64,000 nt of DNA from Ktedonosporobacter rubrisoli (lineage in GTDB: Bacteria > Chloroflexota > Ktedonobacteria > Ktedonobacterales > Ktedonobacteraceae). Positions 26,501-33,231 of this stretch are shown here, one piece after another. The position numbers were made by a program, and so were the translations under genes. Position 1 is the stretch's first letter. The number at the start of each line of letters is the position of its first letter. The stretch is from NCBI RefSeq assembly GCF_004208415.1, contig NZ_CP035758.1:8618001-8682000 (forward strand), read 5' to 3'. The notes beneath the pieces were generated by a model that searched no databases, had not been told where the DNA came from, and saw only the letters and a program-made list of their open reading frames with translations.

Positions 26501-26857
26501 GCTGCGCACAGCGTGTATGCTTTCGCCGAGGGCTACACTGCCAACTCTTTTCAGGAATATCTCACCATGTATAATCCGTGCGCGTACAGCGAGAACGTCG
26601 AGGTGACCCTCTTTGCCAATACGCTACTTATCCAGCGACAGGTACTACTCAAAGCCCATAGTCGCCAGACGGTTGACGTAAATAGCTGGTTAGGGCCGAT
26701 CGTGCAGGCTGCCGGTTCCTTAAGCTCCGATCCCTATGCAACATCTATGACCGTGCAGGCGCTAGGGAATGGAGCTCGTGTAGTGGCCGAGCGTGCGCTC
26801 TATTTCAATTATCTGGGCAGCCAGGGAGGAACTGATGTCATCGGCTATGGGATGTGA
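23546..26857 (+). CDS. Exported sedolisin-family (S53) peptidase with four C-terminal repeats
   Basis: An 1103-residue pro-kumamolisin/sedolisin. An uncleaved-looking signal anchor (about 20-42) is followed by the S53 prodomain (about 55-215) and the catalytic domain (about 235-625). The acid Ser-Glu-Asp centre is visible: E309 and D313 in SLEAELDAELV, the oxyanion Asp region SGDSGSAGCYFDND and S532 in GGTSAATP; a calcium-type SDYGSKNHGLYPATEGYDLATGLGS segment follows. The C-terminal 450 residues hold four related beta units, each starting W/Y-x-F-A/P then F-Q-x-Y-x-T/V near an Asn (for example WLFAEGYTGHNFQEYLV and YAFAEGYTANSFQEYLT) and ending with DVN. Such repeats are seen on secreted Chloroflexota proteins and may bind cell wall or polymers. 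The start has a GGGAGG SD 8 bases upstream. The enzyme probably digests protein at acid pH outside the cell. Confidence 0.93.
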   Translation: MPFCSWGRAGDGTRKSRRYGPIAAIVLPLLALTLIVGIATLQLFHFTHVQASGPKVITGTLTPLLSHSQLQGSADPTQRITLALGLRPTNPSALTSYAQDVVHPGSARYHHFLSAAQFTQLFAPSETDYVALSQYFKATGFSVTHTYNHRLLLTVSGTVAQAEQDFHININTYKAPDGHTYYANMEDPSLPEPFAEQVQSISGLNNATRWQHVSSARRSVDMAALQSTACPTQGADHYTPDQIASAYNLRDFYQAGIQGQGQSVALFELSDFDSADLTAYAACFGHSHTPVQAITVGSTPAIFDSGSLEAELDAELVLSAAPQLSMLKIYKAANNPAGILAEWAQIVQDAVPIVSVSWGQCEQTSDPGMLQQENVLLKEAALQGQTILAASGDSGSAGCYFDNDKNPTALSALDPAAQPFVTSVGGTSLTLAGNAYGHETTWNSPPSALSIGGASGGGISHYWSAPDWQDAPGVRNKYTTGQPCHAPAGAICRETPDVALHTDISRGYIVYCGLIQAGCNKGNPWLVVGGTSAATPLWAAFVALANTFSLRQGGFNLGFINPLLYQIARDGAKYKASFHDVTTGNSDYGSKNHGLYPATEGYDLATGLGSYNAYALASNLVILAQQSTGARVAPTSSIWYFAGGSVGQGFQQYITLQNPDVTRAASVDVTYLFPNKDAVTVRHVVAKSSRTTVDVNQDLHIGAKAALQPVSAIVKVDANGPGIIAERPMYFSYQGVSSGTDIIGATAPATTYYFPVADTRQDEQSYNTYITLLNPGSTQSATAILTYYTGSCGLTGQPECPTQVVVIPPLHRGTGSPLDLHLHQRVAVSMISDQPLVAERTMYLKDSIPTAGGAISGAASTIGTTETARDWLFAEGYTGHNFQEYLVIANFSGNAAAASITLQYANGHTQKIAVTLPALGQYYFDVNQAKAQPNGTCDTTPCQPTDTVSAEVSADASIVAERMMYFRYGKQAYTGFTETIGEPAAAAHSVYAFAEGYTANSFQEYLTMYNPCAYSENVEVTLFANTLLIQRQVLLKAHSRQTVDVNSWLGPIVQAAGSLSSDPYATSMTVQALGNGARVVAERALYFNYLGSQGGTDVIGYGM

Positions 26858-26942
26858 GTTCCGCGCGCTATAAGCTCTGGATGAGAGGCTCATATCTTTC
26901 TTCTGGGTCAACTGATTGAAATAGAAAAGCCTTCTGTGCTAT

Positions 26943-26984
26943 CCCGGCTGCTAGCTAGCTCAGCTTAGCGGTCGGGGTATTTTC
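26943..26984 (+). terminator. Terminator after the S53 peptidase gene
   Basis: Arms 26943-26955 and 26963-26977 pair over 13 bp with one bulged T and a 7-base loop, followed by TATTTTC. It lies 86 bases after the stop. Confidence 0.6.
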
Positions 26985-27010
26985 TATAACTGGTCAGGAG
27001 CCGATTTTTC

Positions 27011-27039
27011 TTGACCTCTTTAAATTTCGCGAGTATACT
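27011..27039 (+). promoter_or_regulatory. Consensus promoter of the HEPN gene
   Basis: TTGACC (27011-27016), 17-base spacer, TATACT (27034-27039). The predicted start near 27046 leaves a leader of about 165 bases before the preferred ATG. Confidence 0.75.
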
Positions 27040-27212
27040 TTCCCTCTGGAGGCTGTAAGCGCCACTCTCCGTTCTGACCCGCCGGATGGTACTGAAATTA
27101 GCAACATTGACACAGTACACCGCTTAGGCATACTATGTGCATAATGGCCCATATGCTACGCGGAATGCAAGGTGTTGTGCCCACTTTAGTCACAAAACAA
27201 GGATCAGACAAC

Positions 27213-27767
27213 ATGTCCTATTTACACGACGAAATGGCTCACGAGAAGCGTGATGATGAATTGGAGCAAATACTCTCCCAGGGCATGACTCTTCATCAGG
27301 AACAGCAATTGTCAAGGACAAGCCCGGAGAGATCATTAGACGAAGATGCTGACGAGAACGTAGATGTTCCCTTGGACAGCGATGTGCAGGGTGCGTTGGG
27401 ACTCTTTGCAGAAGCGGCACAAGATATGGCGACTGCGGGGTTAGAGCTCAATTTAGGCCGGCATTTTGCCTGTGCGGATTATTGCAATCAAGTAGCAGAG
27501 AAGGCAGCACAAGCAGTTAGCTTGCTGCGGTTTGGCCGTCGTTCCATGTATGACCATGATCTACGCATGTTAGGGGCCGCGGTCGGAGCTCCAGCAGATA
27601 TTCAAGATGAGATGGCTATTTTAACCCCATTTCATCCCGAAGCCTTCTACGCGGAAACTCCTCCCGAAGAAGCTGATGAAATGATCAGCGCGGAACAAGC
27701 CAGCAGCTACATACAGAGCGCGAAAAAAGTGCTGCGTTGGGCGAAAAATATTGTATTGCGTATGTAA
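27213..27767 (+). CDS. HEPN domain protein
   Basis: A 184-residue protein with an acidic disordered first 55 residues and a HEPN fold after that: four helices with GLELNLGRHFACADYCNQVAEKAAQA (about 76-101), the HDL helix LLRFGRRSMYDHDLRML (104-120) and a final helix EQASSYIQSAKKVLRW. HEPN proteins are often RNases using R-x4-6-H; here R110-x4-H115 fits, so RNase activity is possible, though the same spacing occurs in non-nuclease sacsin-type members. The usual nucleotidyltransferase partner (MNT) is not adjacent. Start ATG 27213 has an AAGGA SD 9 bases away; the frame extends up to 27135. It is expressed from its own promoter between the peptidase and ppdK. Confidence 0.75.
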   Translation: MSYLHDEMAHEKRDDELEQILSQGMTLHQEQQLSRTSPERSLDEDADENVDVPLDSDVQGALGLFAEAAQDMATAGLELNLGRHFACADYCNQVAEKAAQAVSLLRFGRRSMYDHDLRMLGAAVGAPADIQDEMAILTPFHPEAFYAETPPEEADEMISAEQASSYIQSAKKVLRWAKNIVLRM

Positions 27768-28080
27768 TGGCTATTTATTAAAAAAAGTCCTTATGTAGGG
27801 ATCGCCAGACGTTTTGTAGCCCTCTCTATGAGAGCTGCAAAGCAGTGTTTTTGCCAGGGAGTTCGCTCTTGTTATGAGAGGTCCAGCTATGGACGGTAAG
27901 CCTGGCAAGAGCTATAGGGAAGTTCTAAAGTGTGGGAAATGACCGGGTTCGGGGAAGCTTCGTTTAATTGCGCAATTCCGCCAGGGAGTACCATTTATCT
28001 GGTAATTTCTTTGGTATCTCTCGCCAGAAGGAAACCCCACAGACCCGGACCAGAGAAGTATAAGTTGGAGGAAATGTTTA
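27768..28080 (+). other. Non-coding leader region upstream of ppdK with structured RNA
   Basis: This 313-base gap holds a series of hairpins. A short CTGC-AAA-GCAG stem followed by TGTTTTT near 27836-27853 may end the HEPN transcript. Then comes a perfect three-way junction at 27852-27909 (see separate entry) and a TACCA/TGGTA hairpin at 27989-28004. An SD (GGAGG) sits 8 bases before the ppdK ATG. No small open frame with an SD is visible. Confidence 0.5.
27852..27909 (+). ncRNA. Candidate three-way-junction RNA element upstream of ppdK
   Basis: The closing stem TTGCCAGG (27852-27859)/CCTGGCAA (27902-27909) is a perfect 8 bp helix. It encloses a CTCT/AGAG hairpin (27867-27881, 7-base loop) and a GTCCA/TGGAC hairpin with a GCTA tetraloop (27882-27895). 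The shape is riboswitch-like but matches no class I can name. It is 172 bases upstream of the ppdK start, so control of ppdK is an inference. Confidence 0.4.
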
Positions 28081-30858
28081 ATGACACAGCAAATCACCCA
28101 AACGGCATTGGATGAAGCTGTTAAAAAATCACCCCGCAAATGGGTATATCTCTTCCATGAAGGCAATGCCAAAATGCGCGACCTGCTCGGCGGCAAGGGA
28201 GCAGGTGTTGCGGAAATGACCAATGCTGGATTACCTGTCCCTCCTGGTTTTACCATTACGACCGAAGCGTGCAATGCCTACTATGATGCAAATAAGCAGT
28301 TTCCAGATGGTACCTGGGAGCAGGTACTGGCCGCGCTAAAGATTGTAGAAGAGCAGACTGGCAAGGGCTTTGGCAAGAAGGAAAACCCTCTACTCGTTTC
28401 CGTGCGTTCCGGGGCGAAATTCTCCATGCCCGGTATGATGGATACAGTCCTCAACCTTGGTATTAACGACGAGACGGTTCTGGGCCTTGTCGAGTTGACA
28501 GGCAATGAACGTTTTGCTTACGATGCCTATCGTCGCTTTATCCAGATGTTTAGTAAGATCGTGCTCGATACCGATCCACGTGATTTCGAGAACGTGCTGG
28601 ATCAGTATAAAGAGCGCGCGAATGTGAAGAGCGATGCCGAGATCCCGGCCTCAGATCTCAAGAAGATCGTCGCCGAGTTCAAGCAGATCGCCGAGCGCCA
28701 GTCGGGCGAGCCTTTCCCTACCGACGTCTATCAGCAGTTGCATAAGGCGATTGAGGCTGTTTTCTCCTCCTGGAATAACAAGCGCGCCATCGACTATCGC
28801 AACTTTAACAAGATCCCGCATAGCCTGGGCACCGCCGTGAACGTACAGACCATGGCCTTTGGCAATATGGGCAATGATAGCGGCACCGGTGTGGCCTTTA
28901 CCCGTAATCCGAGCACCGGCGAAAAGGAGCTCTATGGCGAATACCTCCTCAATGCCCAGGGTGAGGACGTAGTGGCAGGTATCCGCACACCCTCCAAGAT
29001 CAGCCGCTTGAAGGAAGATCTGCCGCACGTCTTTGAGCAGTTCCAGGAGATTGCTAAGCGCCTGGAGCAGCATTATCATGACATGCAGGACCTGGAATTT
29101 ACTGTTGAGAAGGGTCGCCTTTACATGTTGCAGACCCGCTCGGCCAAGCGTAATGCGCAGGCAGCCGTTAAGGTTGCTGTCGATATGGTCGAAGAGGGTG
29201 TGATTAACGAGGAAGAGGCTGTCAAGCGCGTTGATCCTACTCAGGTCTATCAGTTGCTTCTCCCGCGCTTCGACGAAGAGGAGAAAAAGAGGGCCAAAGG
29301 CGAAGGTCACTTGCTAGCCAAGGGCCTGAACGCCTCTCCTGGCGCTGCTTATGGTAAGGCTATCTTTGATGCTACTCGCGCTGAAGAGCTGGGCAAGGCC
29401 GGCACACCTGTCGTGCTTGTGCGACCCGAGACCAGTCCTGATGATGTGCATGGCATGCTCGTGGCCAAGGGCATTCTAACCGCACGCGGTGGCGCGACCA
29501 GCCATGCCGCTGTGGTAGCGCGTGGCCTGGGCTTGCCCTGTGTGGCTGGCTGTGAAGAAATTCGCGTTAATGAAGAAGAGCATCTCTTCCGCGTGGTTGG
29601 CTCTGATATCGTCATTCACGAGGGCGACGATATTTCCATTGATGGGGCAACTGGCGAAGTCTTCGCCGGCATTATTAAGACAGTGGATGCCGACTACGAC
29701 AAAGAGGTTGACCTGAAGAAGCTGCTGGGCTGGGCCGATAAGTACCGCAAGCTCGGCGTCTGGGCCAACGCTGACTATCCGCGCGATGCACGCCGCGCCA
29801 TCACATTTGGCGCCGAGGGCATTGGCCTCTGCCGTACCGAGCATATGTTCATGGAGCAGGAGCGCTTGCCCATCGTGCAAAAGATGATCCTTGCCAAGTC
29901 CAAAGAGGAGCGCCAGGCCGCCCTTGATCAGCTTCTGCCGTTCCAGCGTAGCGACTTCAAGGGCATCTTTGAAGCCATGGTCAATCCAGAGAGCGGCGAG
30001 GGCTATCCTGTCGTTATTCGTCTGATTGATCCGCCGCTGCACGAGTTCCTGCCTTCTTATGAGGATCTGCTGGTTGAGGTAACGCGCCTGGAGACCCAGG
30101 GCGGCCACGAGGAAGAGCTAAACGAGAAGCGGGCCATGCTCGATGCTGTCGGGGCCATGCGCGAGATGAACCCCATGCTGGGCCTGCGCGGCTGCCGCCT
30201 TGGCTTGCTCTTCCCCGAGATCAACGTCATGCAGACGCGAGCCATCCTGGAAGCCGCTTCCGAGCTGGCCAAAGAGGGCAAGAAGCTGCAGCCTAAGATC
30301 ATGATCCCGCTCGTTGGTCATGTGAATGAGCTGAAAGAGGTTCGCCGCCAGCTTGAGGGCGTGGCGAAAGAGATTGCCGGCGAGTCAGGAGCTATCGAGT
30401 ACAAGTTCGGGACGATGATCGAGCTGCCACGCGCGGCCCTTACCGCCGATCAGATCGCTGAGGTCTCCGACTTCTTCAGCTTTGGCACCAATGACCTGAC
30501 TCAGACAACCTTTGGCTTTAGCCGCGACGATGCTGAGGGCAAGTTCTTGCTCAAATATGTCGACGGACTTGAGGAGCCGGGCCTGAAGGATAAGGTCAAG
30601 GTTCTGCCTATCAATCCCTTCCAGACCCTGGATCGCGAGGGCGTGGGCCAGCTGGTGCGTATGGGCGTAGAGAAGGGTCGCAAGACCAACCCGGATATCG
30701 AACTGGGTATCTGTGGTGAGCATGGTGGCGATCCTGACAGTATCGAGTTCTGCCACATCGTGGGTCTGAACTATGTGAGCTGCTCGCCCTTCCGTGTACC
30801 TGTCGCACGCCTGGCTGCTGCTCAGGCAGCTCTGACCCAGGTTGAAAAGGACAAGTAG
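28081..30858 (+). CDS. ppdK: Pyruvate, phosphate dikinase
   Basis: A 925-residue PPDK, which converts pyruvate, ATP and phosphate to phosphoenolpyruvate, AMP and pyrophosphate, or runs glycolytically in reverse. The N-terminal ATP-grasp begins WVYLFHEGNAKMRDLLGGKGAGVAEM and contains VSVRSGAKFSMPGMMDTVLNLG. The swivelling phosphohistidine domain has H475 in GGATSHAAVVARGLGLPCV, with the regulatory Thr two residues before. The PEP/pyruvate barrel has GLCRTEHMF, FGTNDLTQTTFGFSRDD and catalytic C878 in GICGEHGG. A GGAGG SD lies 8 bases before the ATG. It is monocistronic, with a long structured leader and a strong terminator. It is slightly longer than typical (about 880-900) because of insertions around residues 480-560. 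Confidence 0.97.
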   Translation: MTQQITQTALDEAVKKSPRKWVYLFHEGNAKMRDLLGGKGAGVAEMTNAGLPVPPGFTITTEACNAYYDANKQFPDGTWEQVLAALKIVEEQTGKGFGKKENPLLVSVRSGAKFSMPGMMDTVLNLGINDETVLGLVELTGNERFAYDAYRRFIQMFSKIVLDTDPRDFENVLDQYKERANVKSDAEIPASDLKKIVAEFKQIAERQSGEPFPTDVYQQLHKAIEAVFSSWNNKRAIDYRNFNKIPHSLGTAVNVQTMAFGNMGNDSGTGVAFTRNPSTGEKELYGEYLLNAQGEDVVAGIRTPSKISRLKEDLPHVFEQFQEIAKRLEQHYHDMQDLEFTVEKGRLYMLQTRSAKRNAQAAVKVAVDMVEEGVINEEEAVKRVDPTQVYQLLLPRFDEEEKKRAKGEGHLLAKGLNASPGAAYGKAIFDATRAEELGKAGTPVVLVRPETSPDDVHGMLVAKGILTARGGATSHAAVVARGLGLPCVAGCEEIRVNEEEHLFRVVGSDIVIHEGDDISIDGATGEVFAGIIKTVDADYDKEVDLKKLLGWADKYRKLGVWANADYPRDARRAITFGAEGIGLCRTEHMFMEQERLPIVQKMILAKSKEERQAALDQLLPFQRSDFKGIFEAMVNPESGEGYPVVIRLIDPPLHEFLPSYEDLLVEVTRLETQGGHEEELNEKRAMLDAVGAMREMNPMLGLRGCRLGLLFPEINVMQTRAILEAASELAKEGKKLQPKIMIPLVGHVNELKEVRRQLEGVAKEIAGESGAIEYKFGTMIELPRAALTADQIAEVSDFFSFGTNDLTQTTFGFSRDDAEGKFLLKYVDGLEEPGLKDKVKVLPINPFQTLDREGVGQLVRMGVEKGRKTNPDIELGICGEHGGDPDSIEFCHIVGLNYVSCSPFRVPVARLAAAQAALTQVEKDK

Positions 30859-30874
30859 ATCTCTCTTCATGTAA

Positions 30875-30907
30875 GGGCACCTCTGGCTAAGAGGTGCCCG
30901 TTTTTTT
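30875..30907 (+). terminator. Rho-independent terminator of ppdK
   Basis: GGGCACCTCT (30875-30884) and AGAGGTGCCC (30890-30899) form a perfect 10 bp stem with a 5-base loop, followed by GTTTTTTT. Seventeen bases downstream of the stop. Confidence 0.95.
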
Positions 30908-30943
30908 GCGCGGCTGGCTCGACCGCGAGAAAATTGCCTGTAG

Positions 30944-32160
30944 CTAGGCTTTCTTGACGTAGTGCATGATCTCCTCGGCCGCGCGCTGAGCTCCGCCGGC
31001 CTGGCGCATGGCCTGCTGCATCTCTTGCACACGGGCCGGGAAACTAGTATCCTTGGCCATCTGCGCAACCGCAGCCTGCAACTTTTCTGGAGTCAGAGTC
31101 TCCTTCTCCAGCATAAGACCCAGGCCAAGCTCCTGCACGCGACGAGCATTCATCTCTTGCTCAACCATCTGGGGAACCACAACGAGCGGCACGCCAAACC
31201 AGAGACTCTCCATAGTGCTGTTCATGCCACCGTGACTGATAAAGAGATCAGCCTGCGCGAGTACTTCCAGCTGTGGGACGTGGGGCGCAAGCAGGAAGTT
31301 GGCCGGCGGCTCAGGGAGGTCTGCGGGATCAATGCGTCTCCCAAAGGAAAGGACTACCTGCCACTCGCTCTGGGCAAAGGCTTCAAAGCACATACGATAG
31401 AAATCGCTCCAATCGTTGAAGGCAGTCCCAAGCGAAATGTAGAGCAGAGGGCCTGGCTTGCGCCATTGCGCTGGAAGCTCAGCACTATCTTTGCGCAGGG
31501 CCGGGAGCGAGGGCCCAATAAACACGTAGTGCTCGTCAAACGTCTCGCTTGCCGGCTGAAAAGCGCGGGGCACAAACACAATATGCAAATTTGCCTGACT
31601 TGCCATAAGCTCACGAAATGAAAGACGAGGCAAATTATAGGCCTCACACTCGCGGCCTAGATCCTCATCGAGGGCGGCCCACAATTGCGGAGAGGGGCGA
31701 CTGTCTTCTGTCGCTCGGCTAGCCATCATCCTGAAGCTTTGCTCATTCATCGCAAAGCTTGGATTGAGCTGTATGGCTGGCAAGTGCAGCACCTTGCTCG
31801 CAAAGACCCCGGGGATAAAGGAGCGATCGTAAAGGACGCAAGCGATCTTGTCGGCAAGCATTTGCTCAATGAGCGGGGGTATCTCATGGATGCCTTCGGT
31901 TGCCAGCCTGGCCATTGTGTTAAGACGGTTCGCTATATCAGTCTTCCCCATGACAGTAGTAGCCAGGCGGGGAGAAATTTCGTCCAGGCCTCGCTCTCAT
32001 AAGGGCGAAAGATAGCTCCGGTCGCCTCGACTGACGCGCGAAACTCCTCGGGAAGATAATAGATGACTTGCTCACCGCGCGCGATAAGCTCCTCGGCCAG
32101 GGCCAGCGTGGGATTGACGTGTCCGTAGCCGGGCACTGTCAATACTGCATATATTGTCAC
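30944..32160 (-). pseudogene. MGT-family glycosyltransferase split by a -1 frameshift
   Basis: Two frames together encode one macrolide-type (OleD/YjiC-like) glycosyltransferase that would transfer sugar from UDP-sugar to a small hydrophobic acceptor. The N-terminal part (GTG 32160 to a TAG at 31933, SD AAGGAG) has VPGYGHVNPTLALAEELIARG, the acceptor-domain start. The C-terminal part (frame ending at 30944) has HVPQLEVLAQADLFISHGGMNSTMESLWFGVPLVV, the sugar-nucleotide site. The frames cross near 31975 within a run CTCCCC; adding one C gives a continuous reading KFLPRLATTVMGKTD. It is either a sequencing error, a real null allele or a programmed slip. Full length would be about 405 residues. 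The neighbouring TetR gene suggests drug detoxification. Confidence 0.8.
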
Positions 32161-32322
32161 GTTGCATTTTCTCCTTCGTGTTTATAGGGCAATGCTAATT
32201 TTAGAATATAGTTATGTACGAATCTCCTTAGCTATGGGAAAGTAAGCACAACAATATATCTGGACATAGAAATGTTATACCAATAATAGAGCTATCTACC
32301 TGGGAGAAGGCAAATCCATAGC

Positions 32323-32964
32323 TCAGGAGGATAAGCGCTCTGAAGAGCTCTTTTCCTCAGCGCAGGGCTTGAAAAGCCGCAGGATAATCTCGGCATCGGG
32401 AACATAGGTATTGAATTGCTCTGGATCTTGTACGGCCCAGCGCGTTAAACCATCGAGGAAGGCCCCCATAATTGCTACAAGCTGATCTGGATCACCTGGC
32501 GCGACTTCTCCACTTGCCTGACCCTCGATAATGAGTTGCTTCATCGTCTCCAGCAGCATCTGATAATGTTTGCCAAGCCGTTCGCGCATATCATCAGGCA
32601 TGGCTCCGGCGTAGAGCGCATGATTGAGGAGTTGATAGACTTCAAGCGTTTCAGGACGCCCTCGCGCTGCCACTATGTGCGAAATCAAGGTGGCCAGGCG
32701 CTGGCCAGGCGTTCCAGGCACCTGCAAAAGTTTTTGGGTCATGCTTGGACCATCTGAGAGGGTCTGTTGCACCAGAGCCGCAAAGATGGCCTCCTTGTCG
32801 GCAAAATAGCGATAAGCTAGCCCCATGCTGATCTGTGCATCGGCGGCGATATCGGCAATGGTTGCCTCCATGCCTTTGCGGGCAAAAACTCGGCGCGCGC
32901 TATCAAGAATCTTCGCGCGCTGCGCTTCGCGTATACGTTGATTCGCTTCGGGCGTTCGGGGCAT
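32323..32964 (-). CDS. TetR/AcrR family transcriptional regulator
   Basis: A 213-residue TetR-type repressor. The N-terminal helix-turn-helix is typical: RAKILDSARRVFARKGMEATIADIAADAQISMGLAYRYFADKEAIFAALV (about 16-65). The C-terminal part is helical and presumably binds a ligand. The start is ATG 32964 with GGAGG 5 bases upstream; a GTG two codons earlier overlaps the SD. It lies upstream of the glycosyltransferase on the same strand (162-base gap) and has a 15-base palindrome just before its own start, so it may repress itself and the transferase until a toxic ligand arrives. Confidence 0.93.
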   Translation of the reverse strand: MPRTPEANQRIREAQRAKILDSARRVFARKGMEATIADIAADAQISMGLAYRYFADKEAIFAALVQQTLSDGPSMTQKLLQVPGTPGQRLATLISHIVAARGRPETLEVYQLLNHALYAGAMPDDMRERLGKHYQMLLETMKQLIIEGQASGEVAPGDPDQLVAIMGAFLDGLTRWAVQDPEQFNTYVPDAEIILRLFKPCAEEKSSSERLSS

Positions 32965-32979
32965 GTCCACCTCCCATTA

Positions 32980-32994
32980 AATGAAAATTTCATT
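32980..32994. promoter_or_regulatory. Candidate TetR operator
   Basis: AATGAAA-A-TTTCATT is a perfect 7-1-7 inverted repeat 16 bases upstream of the TetR start, the usual place and size for an autoregulatory TetR operator. Confidence 0.6.
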
Positions 32995-33231
32995 CATTGA
33001 TAAGTATAGCTTTTTGTGACATTGGTGTCAAGTGCTGATAAGGACAGAGAGCATGCTAAAGGCCAGAGGACCGTTCCCGCGCTGCAGCAGGCTTTTACCG
33101 AGAACGCATAGAGGCAGGCAGAGGGGACGCAACTGCCTGGATGCGCATCTTTTCCCCTTTCTCAATGGAGCCTATCCTTGAGAAAGGGAGAAGTTGGCGG
33201 ATTGGAGAGAATAAAGTGCCTTGAGAGCTCT

